Shown here: one piece after another, positions 25,870 through 37,031 of the stretch | Numbering within the stretch: position 1 is the stretch's first letter | Layout of the letters: each line of letters opens with the position of its first letter | Assembly: GCA_000697665.1 (NCBI GenBank) | Contig: KL197711.1 | Coordinates: forward strand, 1,236,761 to 1,300,760 | DNA: 64,000 nucleotides | Reading direction: 5' to 3' | From: Jaapia argillacea MUCL 33604 | Taxonomy: Eukaryota > Basidiomycota > Agaricomycetes > Jaapiales > Jaapiaceae | The notes under the pieces: generated by a model | Told to the model about the DNA's origin: nothing | The model's input: the letters and a program-made list of their open reading frames with translations, nothing else | Database searches by the model: none | Made by a program: the position numbers and the translations under genes

Positions 25870-27937
25870 ATGTCTCAAGAGTCCCTGACTTGCCCACCGT
25901 TACTTTCCGAGATTGTCATGGGCTCAACTCCGTCTCGACCAGATTTAACCGATGACTCAGTGCCCCACCACTCTCTCAAACGCCGTGCATCTAGTGCTTT
26001 CGAAGTCACGGACGCCGAATCAAGTCGGAAAAGGATGAAGGAAGATATCGAGCCGTCATCAAGCCAGGAGGCGTCGAGTAGCAGTACAGTTATCGACGGT
26101 GGTGCCTTTATTGAAGATCTTGAGCAGGAGCTCGAGTGTGGATGCTGTTCGGCACTCGTGTATCGACCAGTGATTGTCTATCCGTGCCAACATTTCTTTT
26201 GCGGAAGGTATGATTTATCCCGAACATCCCAGGCTATCTCTCACTACGTTACATTCCAGCTGCTGCGTGCTATGGATACGGGTAAGTTCATGATACATTC
26301 TGTGTCCACCAAGGAGGTTGGCGGTGACGGGAACCGCTTCTCTCTGTATCACACCTTATTAACTACTCTGTGTTACACAGAACGGTGGAACGAATTGCCC
26401 CGCTTGTCGTGGGATATCGTCTTCTGTCACACCCTCCCGTGCATTACAGTCGATGCTGGACCTTCTCCTCCGTTTCGCTCCCCACAGAGCTCGCTCCGAA
26501 AGGGAGCGTTTGCAAGCTGATGAGGTCTATAAGGCAGGCTCTATGCGGGTGAGCTTTTTAGAATCAGATTTCGTGGATGGTGGATTAGAAATCTGACACC
26601 TACTGTCCGAAGATACCTGCCCCTCGAGAACCCTCCCCGGAACCTACCATTCATCAGAACAGCGATTATGCGCGACCTTGCCCGCACTGTATTCCAGGAA
26701 ATCCCTTTGGTTGGAGATGCCCCAACCCTATTCCTGATCCAGTCTCTGATCCCGACAATGCTTGGCATCTCGACGATGGCAATCCTCCTGGTCATGCCTA
26801 TTGCGGCAACTGGTGAGTCTCCTTCGTGAACCTTGTTGCGAGTGCACCAATGACACACCACCTAGCGAAACTCTTCTCGCATTGCACGCCCCAACGACCA
26901 CGAAATGCGACATGTGCCAGGTCTCGTTTTGTGGTGTGGGTATTCAGGGCAGATGTATAGCTACTCCGCTTCTCTCTCAACATCCACATGGGATGTCAGA
27001 TATCAGCGATTTGGTGCAATCCACTGAGGTTTACGATTGCTTCGATGGTAACACCGTCGAGGTCGAAATTATGTTGGACTACCTCTCAGCACGGAGGCTG
27101 ACACCACGTCACCTTTATCGAGAGGTGAGGCCTTGTCCTAAATTCTCATTTTGTTCGTGGGTTGATGTTCCCGACGCCACAGATTGTTGCATATGTTCAA
27201 ACGCAACCCAGAGGGTTCGCACCACTTATAGAGCTCGAGCTCTTCGTTGATGTTCACGGCGTCGTTGCTGGAACCGACTCCGACCCTACTGCCCCCCGTA
27301 GCCGCATTTGCAGGCCGTGTGCAACTGAGGTCCTCCTTTGGGGATTGCGTGACTGGTGGGTAAGGGAGAGGAGGAAGGGCCTCTTGGATCCGACTGTGTT
27401 AAGTCGTCCGGACTGCGTGGATGGCATCGGCTGCCAAAGACAGAAAGATTTGCGTAAGTAATGCATGTCTATTCCCTTTCACCATGTTCACGATCGTTCT
27501 TCTCAGTGCATGCAAGGGAATGTAGGTTGCCAGGATACTCCACAGCAGTCCATCACTGATCTTCTCCGTCAGTTAACCATATCATTCTCCCACTCCCGTC
27601 AGAACCTCCGCCAGAGCCATCTATGAACTCTGACCTCCAATCGGAATCGACGGCGATGGATCCTCCTCCGATCTCTGCCAGCGAGCACCCGTCGTCGATT
27701 GATTCTTCGCCAACTCTTGAACTCGAAGTTCCGCACACCTCTAGGATATTGTCTCTCATGGCTGCAGCTCATGTCGATCCAATGGATGCCTCACCCATAG
27801 GCAACTCCCAAACGGAAGGACGGGACGGCGCAGATGGGGTGTCATGGAGCGGACGACTCCCTGCCGATGTACCCCAAGATGGCGAAGCGGTAACCAGTCT
27901 AGAACTAGAATCCCGCACTATTGTGGATGCATTGTGA
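25870..27937 (+). CDS. CHFR-like RING E3 ubiquitin ligase
   Basis: Eight exons (25870-26207, 26260-26281, 26381-26548, 26613-26812, 26866-27124, 27183-27453, 27507-27521, 27573-27937) give 545 aa. A Ser-rich leader is followed by a RING finger: ECGCCSALVYRPVIVYPCQHFFCG, read across a 22-nt exon SCCVLWIR into NCPACR. Next is a cysteine-rich region of the CHFR type: RPCPHCIPGNPFGWRCPNP, HAYCGNC, then CDMCQVSFCGVGIQGRC. The FHA domain of animal CHFR is absent, as in related agaricomycete proteins. HAREFNHI is completed across a 15-nt exon. The acidic, Ser-rich C-terminal 120 residues are disordered. The role is ubiquitin transfer to unknown targets; a mitotic checkpoint role is only by analogy. 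Confidence 0.85.
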
Positions 27938-28212
27938 TATTCACGACAATTAACGACATACAGGATGACTTGAACAGTTCGGGCTTCTCATATCGCATCA
28001 TGTGTACTTGTCACTCATCACTATTCAGGAACAACCTACTACATCTTCCAATCTATCTAATATTCCTTCCGTTTAATACATGCACAACAGAAATCAGATC
28101 CACATACAGCAAAATACAAGTCTACCAAAAACAGGGCGGTTACAAACACGTTAACAATATAATTTAAATTCAGCCTGAGAGCAACGAGAAGAGAGAGAGC
28201 ATTAGGAGATAA

Positions 28213-29457
28213 TCAAGACCACACCATACCTCCGTACATCACGGCATCCTTTGGGGCTTTCGGTGAAGTAGGTTGGGCCTCTTGGGCAGCCTTTCGTTCA
28301 GCTGTTCGCATCTTCAATTCCAAAGCCAATCGTTCTGTTCTTTCTTTAGCTTCTTGCTTCTTTCTCTTTTTCTCCTCGGCCTTCCAGGCCTTGTCAGAGA
28401 TCGAGTCGTCCATAATTGGAGACGAAGCTTGATGTCTGGCCTGGTCTCTGTCCCCCTTCGACAAAAATCTTGAAAAGGCAGCTGCCCCAACGCCCATTCG
28501 GGCACCAAAGGCTGCACTACGCGGCGAGGCAGTCCCTGAACCAGAGGACGACGATGGAGTCGGAGACCTGTCCCAACGGCTCACCCCGCAATCCGCGACA
28601 GCAGGCAGGATCAATTGGCCCGGCTTTGCTGGTAGCCTCCTCGGCCGCACTGTGTCAACGGATTCGGCAGAGACATTCGAGGGTGGAGTTGGCGAAAGAA
28701 CATCGCCTCGGTGAAGGGGAGAGGCGGTAGGAAATGAAGCACTACCCTGGATGTATTCGATAGAAATACCATACTGACTCTCGTCGTCCTCCAAATTCCT
28801 TTCTGGGATGACCGCAAGCTGCACGGGTTCAACGGGCTTCAACGCCGAGGGGCTCACAGGAGGGGATATTGGCAACAGGAGTGATGACACAGATAATCTG
28901 TTCGGTGTAGGCGGCATGCTGCTATTTATCGAGCTACTGGAAGCCCTGGTCGTTAAAGAAGGGGCGTCGCTGTCGCTAGTGTACACGCGAGGGAGTTGGT
29001 AGGAACGATAGTCGCTTGACGGTGACTCGCAATTTGATCGCTCGCCGCCAGTGTCCGCCTGCCATTCTCCATGATCGGAGCCAACGGAGTAAACAGACGA
29101 AGCTACGAAAGACGAACGTCGATTCGACAGTATGCCGCTTTTCATTGATGAGGAGAAGCTGACGCGGATGGCACGTTTATGCTCCAACTCATCAGGCAGA
29201 AGGGTATCGACCTCTGAATCTGTCGAATCATCGATAGGCGTGCCAGTCGCCTCTTGCTCCTCGGCAAGCTGATCCTGACGGCCTTCAACACATGGTGACA
29301 TCAACTCCGCGACAGCCTGTATTTCGTTGTCGACGGCCTTTCGGACGGTGCTGTTCGATCTCGAGAGATCGGGCCGCTTGTGAATTGCAGACGGCGACAC
29401 TGCAATGTGCCTCTTTGCCAAGGATGACGGTGACGAATTAGGTGATTTGCTTGTCAT
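28213..29457 (-). CDS. hypothetical disordered Ser/Pro-rich protein with C-terminal coiled coil
   Basis: One exon, 414 aa. I do not recognise a family. The protein is Ser/Thr/Pro-rich throughout, with many SP and SPP sites that would suit proline-directed kinases. Residues about 360-400 form a charged helix (KAWKAEEKKRKKQEAKERTER...), and the end is YGGMVWS. Its length without stops, an ATG start and low-complexity but protein-like composition support coding. Ascomycete and basidiomycete proteins of this style often act in polarity or the cytoskeleton, but nothing here shows that. Confidence 0.6.
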   Translation of the reverse strand: MTSKSPNSSPSSLAKRHIAVSPSAIHKRPDLSRSNSTVRKAVDNEIQAVAELMSPCVEGRQDQLAEEQEATGTPIDDSTDSEVDTLLPDELEHKRAIRVSFSSSMKSGILSNRRSSFVASSVYSVGSDHGEWQADTGGERSNCESPSSDYRSYQLPRVYTSDSDAPSLTTRASSSSINSSMPPTPNRLSVSSLLLPISPPVSPSALKPVEPVQLAVIPERNLEDDESQYGISIEYIQGSASFPTASPLHRGDVLSPTPPSNVSAESVDTVRPRRLPAKPGQLILPAVADCGVSRWDRSPTPSSSSGSGTASPRSAAFGARMGVGAAAFSRFLSKGDRDQARHQASSPIMDDSISDKAWKAEEKKRKKQEAKERTERLALELKMRTAERKAAQEAQPTSPKAPKDAVMYGGMVWS

Positions 29458-29541
29458 ATGTCGGTCGATAGGAGAATCAAGAGGCCGTCCTCCTACCAGG
29501 AATCGTTACTTCCGTACCACCTGAAAAGTACAAGCACTTTA

Positions 29542-31907
29542 TTACACACCATCACTTATAGTATATCCTCGACTCGCCGCGAGGTTACCGAGGCGGTCAG
29601 ATGAAGCACTCCTTGAGAAGGCATCTGACATTCCTCGGGGTCGAGCAGCAGAAGAAGTGTCAGTGCCACCTCCACCCCCGCTACTTGAGTAACCGCCCCC
29701 GTCGCCTCCATGTGGCCCACCCCCTAGTCCACCTCCTCCTCCATTCCCCCTCTGGTCTCGAGTACGACCAATAGGTCTCTTCTGACTGTAAGACTATAAA
29801 GGAGTGAGCTTAAAAGGACCGGTTACTTAGACGAGGCTGCTTACCATGACAGTCTTTAGGGCTCTGGATTCAGATTAATGTCAGTCCCAATCTACGCGAA
29901 GGTGGAGAGGACGTTGTCCGAACCTGATCTGCAAACTTCTACAACTGCAAAGCGTCGCCACTTCATAGACACCCACGGATGTCGAGTTTGACAAAGCTCG
30001 ATGCATAGCATGCTTCACAAGGCCCTCCAGATGAGTCAGTTTATATGTGATCGACAGAATCAAGAGCTGGCTGAGTACAGCCGGGGCGTGCTGCAATGGA
30101 GTGATAAGGGCCAGAGTGTAGAAATACTGCAACAGTGCGAGGGTGACCGGGTATGGTTCGGAAAGGTGCAATGATCTAGGAGTGAGACGCGGGTCGGGAC
30201 GAGAACCATCTTCATCGCCAACCCCCGAGAGTTCGGGGATAGGAACATGCTGCGAAGACCGAGGCATGGTCTCAATCGCACGTTCGGCGCGGTGCAGGAA
30301 TTTCTTCCGCTCCTGTTTGAGCCATGGCCAGCGATCTTCCAAACATTTGCGAGAACATTTGATCTTCCTCCCGTCATCACAAATAATCTCAAAGTCGGCC
30401 AAAATCCCTTCTTCCAGCGCTGCCAATCCAAGCTCCTGCATCGGTATGTCCAACGCAAGCCTGGGCGCCTGGTAGATGCCAAAAGCCTCGAGGTCGATAC
30501 ACGCGACGTGCTCCCAACTCAGCAGCCGACGGTTGTAATCTTCAACGAGATTCCCGTGTCGATTGCCAAAGATGAGGAATTTATTGGATTCTGCCCAGAG
30601 GCACCCGCGGAACCATGAGCCCGTCGATAAGGCACTTCCTGGGTCAATGCGTGACCAGGACATTGTTATTAGGTCCAGAGCCCATACGGAGAAGGACTGG
30701 TAGGTGTGTGCGAGATATGTACCCGCGATAATAAGGTGGGTGCCAAGTATGGCCCCAGTTGGGAACCGGAGACCTGGAGGGAAAGCGGTGCCGTTCATCG
30801 CAGACGAGCGATCACTAATCGTGAAATCTCTTCCAGGTTGCGGTGTGAACACTTCAAGCTCTCGCTTGACGTCTGTGAACTACAACAATCGTCGGGAATT
30901 GAGGTCGGACTGATAATGGGAAAGGTGATACGCACGTTGTAATTACTGTACAAAAATATATCATTTGGATAGTCGGAGCTAGGGGCAGCGGAGTAGGGTA
31001 AATGAACAAGGGATTCGGAAGAGGTGAAGTGGTCGGGAGACTTGGAGGTTTTGCCAGACTTGAATCTGCTACCAGGCGGACCAAGTTTGGAAGGTTTTCC
31101 CTTTAATTCATCTTGAGGTTGACGAACACGGAGGGCAGACGAAACTGCGACACTGCGATATGTACCACAATGGCGTGGATAATCTCTCCGAGCGATCCAG
31201 GTTCTTGTCCGCATGTCGAAGACATAGATATCATCCAACCATACGTTGGCCAAATCCTGGCCACCAATGATGAACAGTCGGTCGTCTGTAACGGAGGAGA
31301 GGTGGGCATATCGAGCCTTTGGCTGGAGGAGCTCTCCAGCGTTCTCCAACGCAGGAGACCTGGAGGCGTTGGTTGGGATCCAACGTCGCGTGGAGATGTC
31401 GAAGAATCGAACGTCGTTCAGTACACACAGGTCTTCTGGATTGTTGGATTCCGGGTTGATTCCCATGCCTCCAAAAATAACCAAGTGATTGTTCCCTGAG
31501 TTAATTGGTGAGCATGGATCCGTTCGGTAGTCCATCAAGGTACGTACAAGAATCGGCACTGTGAAAGTACCGCGCACCAGGTATGTCATCCTCAGGAGCA
31601 GGTACAACCATCTCCCAAGCAAAGGTCTCTAGGTTGAAGACATACAAATCCGACACCATTCTCCGTTCGGTGACCAGCCGACCACCCTAATCATGACAGC
31701 TATTGAATTGAACGGCTTCGGGGAAGAAGAAACTCACGAATAAGTACATGTTGGAACCCACGACGGTCGTCGAGGCGCCCTGGGATATACCATGATCAGA
31801 TAAATGCAGAGTCGGAGCGGAATCAGGCAAATACATACCACGAGCTTTGGTGGGACATCTCCAGTAGTCTTTCGGCAGAAAGTGGTCAAATCAGAGATGG
31901 AATGCAT
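29542..31907 (-). CDS. Kelch-repeat and BTB-domain protein (Ral2-like)
   Basis: Seven coding exons (29542-29793, 29845-29863, 29924-30879, 30936-31495, 31548-31686, 31738-31779, 31839-31907) give 678 aa. The N-terminal half is a Kelch propeller: SNMYLFGGRLV, NHLVIFGGMG, DRLFIIGGQD, each followed by aromatic blade ends such as RRWIPTN and RTWIARR. The C-terminal half has a BTB-like segment (EGILADFEIICDDGRKIKCS, then HRAERAIETMP). The tail is Gly-rich (GNGGGGGLGGG). Fission yeast Ral2, which acts with Ras1, has this Kelch-BTB layout; direct orthology is not shown. The start at 31907 follows a probable 5' untranslated intron (31942-31992), whose upstream exon cannot be joined in frame. Confidence 0.8.
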
Positions 31908-33562
31908 AGCACGATGAGCGCAAACCGGTGACGAGGAAGACCTAGGAAGGAGGAGGGAGTGGTTGATAACAAAGATGAGTTATAGGCGATACCAGGAGTT
32001 CCAGCAGCGTTATGGTCCTCGGCGCTATTTTCTGAGTTTGAAAGGGATTGGCGAAGAAGATCTGGCAGAATGCGGTTAGATAGGTTCGACTTCTTTCCTC
32101 CTACCACGATCTAATCATCTCCTCCATAATCACACACTGTCTCCTGTTCCATGTGCTCACAGGCTAGCCCGTGAATATCAGACGCCCTTGAATTCTCTCA
32201 ACAATGTTGTATTGATCTGTTCGCCCTGAACTCCCCACTGGCAACCCGGCTCCGACATAGCCATGTTTACGCCATCTCTGTACGACTCGCACAGGAAAGC
32301 AAACGCTGAAGCGGAGCTTCCATGCGAATGTGAACCGAAATATGCACTGATAGGATCCCCCGCTTCCCACATGCTCCACGAAGCCTCGAAAAGTACACTA
32401 GAAGTTTTAGGCTCTACGACGTTTAGCTAAGATGGAACTTGGCAGCTGAAGTGTGCTCCCGTCAGTCCCCTTAATATTGGGCAAAGAAATTCCACCGGTG
32501 CCGTATCATGACGCCGACAATCATCTTGGGAAAATGGCAGTTATCTACGGGCGTGGCGCCCAAGGGAATTGATAGCGTGCTTTCCTCCCGGTACTCTTTC
32601 CCGGTGAAGCAGCCGGGATTTGGCCTAATCACCTTGCCCGTAAGTACCGGACTTTGACCAGAGGCAAGGCCAACATATATCCGCATGCAAAGCACTATGA
32701 TCGCCAACCACGTTCGACGCTTGCGCTAAAAACTCTAACATATCGTTCAACGAACCATGCGGTCACGAGGATCAGACCAAGGCCCAGGACCGCGCAACAG
32801 CTGCGTGAGATATTCCACCACGACTACATCCTTATTTACAACCTCTGCTGCATGACGAGCTCGAAGGCATTGATAAGGAGCTATCTAGGAACATGAACTG
32901 ATCCGGGTTGCGGCGAGCAGGTGCGGTCCCGCAGATGTACTCTTCCCTTTGAAACCCACAGCGGCATCTCCGCAGGCTATATTCCAGGCATGCGGATCAA
33001 GTGACGACATAATTAACCATAGCATGGCATGCTGGATAATTATGCCAGCATTCCCCGCCCATAGGGAGGATTGTGTGGGCAAAAATCAAACGTTGGTGAA
33101 TGACTTTGACTATCCCTGGCCTTTGGACGGGGCTACTGCAGCGACAGGTTCATGTGGCAATGTCCCAGCGAATTGCCTCATGGTTAAGCTGTCAAGGAGT
33201 CAGCGCTAACCCTTGTAGTATTGAAGTGGGAAGCTCCTCACCATACGGACTGTCCCTTTCGGCAAAGACACGGTCGTCGATCCGTCTGATGTCAGCCTAT
33301 TCCCGAAGCGTTCATGCGATAATCGAGCAAGAGGATATTGACAGGTGGTCAATGGCATGGCCTGTATCCAAAGACGACATCGATATAAAAACAAGCCACT
33401 AACAGAGCCACACGGACGTTCGTGGTTGGCTAGGACGAAAATTAATCGACGGCCAGAGTACAATCATGTGTCGGCGAGTATCAAAATAAATCGAGGAGGG
33501 GAACCAGGATTAGCGCGCAGCACAACGCTACTGCGGTTGGTGTAGTATCCACACACCCAGGA
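31908..33562. other. 1.65 kb interval without a recognised gene
   Basis: Between the 5' end of the Kelch-BTB gene and the 3' end of the permease gene. The first 200 bp hold the probable untranslated exon and intron. The rest has only short frames, no terminal repeats that I can see, and no tRNA. Confidence 0.5.
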
Positions 33563-35439
33563 TTAAGCCACCCAAAACCATACTCGCTCCAAAATATTTC
33601 GAGGCTCTTCTCGCGTATCCTCATCAAGACCCTCATCTTCCTCTCCTCCCGGGAAAACATCCACTTCTTTCACATCGATGAGCCAAGGCGTTCGAAACCA
33701 GATCTTGTGGCCGAGATACAAGATGAGGAAGATAGGAATGGTGATGTAAGCTGCAAGGAACGACGATGCCGAAAATTGTCCAGGAAAGAACACCTGGAAT
33801 CCATTTGTGAGAGTAAGGATGACGAGGACGACTAATGAAAGCCATGTAGCGTATGGCTGAAGGGGTGATCGGAACGGTAAATTGTCAAGGCCAATATGTA
33901 GTGAGACCGCTTTGCGGAAACGCTAGAATCACGCAATTAGACGTGATGTACCTGAAGGATGATCATCAGGAAGATGAACGCACGAGATAGCAGATCAGTA
34001 CGACGATCCATGCAATGAAGCCACTGATTGTGGTCAAGTTCATGAACCACACGAACACTAGCGCAGCTCCGTTTGAAACGTTCAGGTATACGAGACAGGC
34101 AACAGCGAACGTGCCAAATACTGCAACGTATGGCACGCCATTCCTATTGCACCTGCGGAAAACTTTTGGAGCCTGTCCAGTCAATGCAAGGGAGTACAGC
34201 GATCGAGAGCCTGCGAATAGAAATGAATTTCCAGATGACCACGCTGAAGTCAATATGACCCCGTTGATCACATGGTTCAACCCTCGAATTCCAGCTCGTT
34301 GGATGCCAAGGACGAAAGGACTGGCACCGGCACCGGATTTTCCTTGGTTGATGGCTTGCAGAAGCATCGGATCATCGGACGCGACTATGCATCCGATTAC
34401 CAAAGTTCCTAGCACGTAGAAAAAGATGACGCGGTAAACGAATCGACGCGCGGCTTTGGGGATGTTTCGTCGTGGTGCTTCAGTTTCGCCTGCTGCGACT
34501 GTGATGAGTTCTGGTCCCAACACGAATGCGAAACCGGATCTGGCGAAGGCAGTCCAAAAGGCGAGGAAGCGACCTGTAGTGCCTCCGGTCATGTACGTGT
34601 TCATCGCACCAGGGTGTACCCAGTATCGGAAGCCCAGTCGATCGTGGGTAGGTCCTCCTCCAAAAAACAGAACCACTCCCAATATGAGGAGGCCAACAAT
34701 CGCAATAACTTTGATGCTCGCCATCCAGAATTCAGCCTCTCCATAGTATGCGACAGCGAAAATATTCAAAGCCAGGCATGCTATCAAAAATCAGCCAAGA
34801 GAGCAGGGGTGGTAGTTTGACAACATACTTAGCAGGATGATGGTGATCCAGACGGCAACTGGAACGGCGGTAGTCCAGTATTGAATGACGAGAGCCGCGG
34901 CTGATATTTCCGCAGAGACGAGCATGGCATATGCAAACCAGTAGTTCCAGCCTACGTGTTGTCAGAAGCCGTATCAAGAGAAGGGGATGAAGCGGCGGAC
35001 CTGCAGCAAAGGCCAAGCTAGGGTCGCAGAATCGGTTCACATAGTATTGGACTGACACGCCCTTGACTGGGAGATATGTAGTCATCTCTCCAAGGATGTT
35101 CATCACTATCCAGATGATGAACGACATGAAGATGTAGGCCATGAAAAGGTTGGCGGGGCCAACTGTGGACAGGATTGCGCCCGACCCGACGAAGAGACCC
35201 GTTCCAATGCATCCGCCTAATAGAAATCAAGCTTGTTGCTCATGGCAGTTGCCAAAACGATATTACTCACCGATGGCAATCAGCTGGATATGTCGACTTT
35301 TCAAAGCGCGACGAGTTTTTCCAAAGTGACTGGAATCTCTGCCGCTCGAGATACTAGATGACTGAATGAAGGTGCCTTCCCCTCCTTCTTTAGAGTCCAA
35401 AGATTTCTCCTGGCGATTGGCCATTGTTTTCAAGACCAT
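33563..35439 (-). CDS. amino acid permease (YAT/APC family)
   Basis: Five exons (33563-33922, 33984-34780, 34829-34951, 35001-35216, 35271-35439) give 554 aa. It is a plasma-membrane proton-coupled amino acid importer with 12 helices. Signature parts are HIQLIAIGGCIGTGLFVGSG (helix 1), FAAGWNYWFAYAML, the internal FVLGPELITVAAGETEAPRR (the GxE-type permease block), and NSFLFAGSRSLYSLALTGQAP. The C-terminal cytosolic tail is acidic (GGEEDEGLDEDTREEP). The first ATG (35439) gives a 56-residue cytosolic N-terminus. Four HGATAR boxes lie just upstream, which suits nitrogen control. Exact substrate range cannot be read from sequence. Confidence 0.93.
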
Positions 35440-35937
35440 GGTTGTAATGAGAGAGGTGGGTTGGTGACCACCGAGATAGCCATACCTCGAGTCGAAAAGT
35501 TGCTATTCTCGTCGCTGAAGAACTAGATAAGGGAAACGGAGTTGATTTACGAAAAGACGTGTCTCCCGTGGGATGAGGCTAAAGATAACAAAACTAGCGT
35601 GGTTGATAGGTGCAGAGAAGGATGTCCATCATCGAGGTCCCGGAGACGGACCGTTCCAGGATGTGGAAGTTGCCCAAAATGAAGGTACGTAATGTGGGTT
35701 TCGAGTCAGGATGGGATCTCATTGGTGGTCGCGGGGAACGTAAAGAAAGGCTGTTAACCAGGGAGGCAATCCAATTGCAACAAGATGCTGAGTTTCGAGG
35801 TCAAGGTGGGTTGGAGAATGACATATGTCACAGCGTGACCTTGGTTTGATTGAAGATCTCGATAACTGCTTTCACCGAAATGACTTGGGATCTGGTGAGG
35901 ACTAGGGCGACCAGACTTCTCAGCTCTCGCCCCTTGC
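35440..35937. promoter_or_regulatory. shared divergent promoter (permease / PNPO) with GATA boxes
   Basis: 498 bp between divergent starts. HGATAR sites are at 35474-35479, 35525-35530, 35583-35588 and 35604-35609, all in the half nearer the permease. GATA factors of the AreA/Gat1 type drive amino acid permeases in fungi when good nitrogen is scarce. Confidence 0.5.
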
Positions 35938-36786
35938 ATGTTTAGATTTATCGCTTCCCTATCCACAATAAAATCCTCAAGAAATTTCCCTTCTTCTCCT
36001 CCAAACCTCTACCGTCTTTTCAGCATGGACTTCGTTCCAGCAATCGCACAGACCAACGCCGAGAAATTGGCAGTCATCACCCACCAGCAGTATGACAGTC
36101 CCGATTTCCTATCACCAACTACAGTCCTTCCTTCCCCGATAGACCAGTTTCGAGCCTGGTTCACCGCGATCCAGGGGGTTGTATATGAACCAGAGGCTAT
36201 GACTGTCTCTACCGCGACACCGAATGGCATACCCTCCTCTCGCATTGTCTTGTTCAAACAACTCGACAAACGCGGCTTTATCTTCTTCACCAACTATACC
36301 TCTCGAAAGAGCAAGGAGCTGGAAGCCAACCCTAGAGCATCGTTGACTTTCTATTGGAGGGAGGTTCATCGGAGTGTGAGGGTTGGTGGGAAGGTGGAGA
36401 AGGTGAGTCGGGAGGAGAGTGAGGAGTATTTCAAAGGGAGACCTATTGGTAGCCGGGTTGGGGCCTGGGCTAGCAAGCAGAGCACTGTAGTCGGTGAAAA
36501 CGAGTTGGCTGAAAGGATGGAGAAGATGAAGGAAAAGTTTGGCGTCAAGGACGGAGACAAAGATGGTGATGTACCACTACCCGAATTTTGGGGAGGATGG
36601 AGAGTTGTACCAGAGTGCGTATTAGTTCTTCACTTTTGCCTCCCTTCATCTTCTGACACTTCTCGCAGGGAAGTCGAGTTCTGGGCAGGCAAACCATCCC
36701 GACTTCACGATCGGGTTCGATACCTCAGAGTAGAAGGATCACCAGACGATGCCCCCGAATGGAAGATCGAAAGACTTTCGCCGTAG
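35938..36786 (+). CDS. PDX3: pyridoxamine 5'-phosphate oxidase
   Basis: Two exons (35938-36614, 36669-36786) give 264 aa from the first ATG or 235 aa from a second ATG at 36025. The FMN enzyme oxidises pyridoxine and pyridoxamine phosphates to pyridoxal phosphate. Family blocks are QFRAWFTAIQ, EPEAMTVSTATPNGIPSSRIVLFK, GFIFFTNYTSRKSKEL, ASLTFYWREVHRSVRV, GSRVGAWASKQS, and the C-terminal VEFWAGKPSRLHDRVRY. The first 29 residues (MFRFIASLSTIKSSRNF...) are basic and free of acidic residues, like a mitochondrial presequence. The 54-nt intron is GT-AG (GTGCGT...GCAG), a multiple of three and without an in-frame stop. Removing it restores VPEEVEFW, the conserved join. Confidence 0.93.
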   Translation: MFRFIASLSTIKSSRNFPSSPPNLYRLFSMDFVPAIAQTNAEKLAVITHQQYDSPDFLSPTTVLPSPIDQFRAWFTAIQGVVYEPEAMTVSTATPNGIPSSRIVLFKQLDKRGFIFFTNYTSRKSKELEANPRASLTFYWREVHRSVRVGGKVEKVSREESEEYFKGRPIGSRVGAWASKQSTVVGENELAERMEKMKEKFGVKDGDKDGDVPLPEFWGGWRVVPECVLVLHFCLPSSSDTSRREVEFWAGKPSRLHDRVRYLRVEGSPDDAPEWKIERLSP

Positions 36787-37031
36787 AAAATCGGATTATA
36801 TCTTGTGGAATCATCTAAGAAGTCAAGTAGTGCGCAGTGATGCTGCACTCATACCACCCCTTGTAATCATAATGCCCTCGCCTCAGCAATGTATAGACCT
36901 TGGCTTCGTCATAAGCCGATGAAGTCTTGAAGCTTGAAGACTACTTCATCCATCGATGCACGAACGTTGTAAACACAAGATCTATGACATTAAAATACAC
37001 AAAACAAAACAAAAAAAATGCAACTACAACT

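Noticed and set aside
35610-35849. 79-codon plus-strand frame in the permease/PNPO promoter
   Set aside because: It sits in the divergent promoter among GATA boxes and has no recognisable features.
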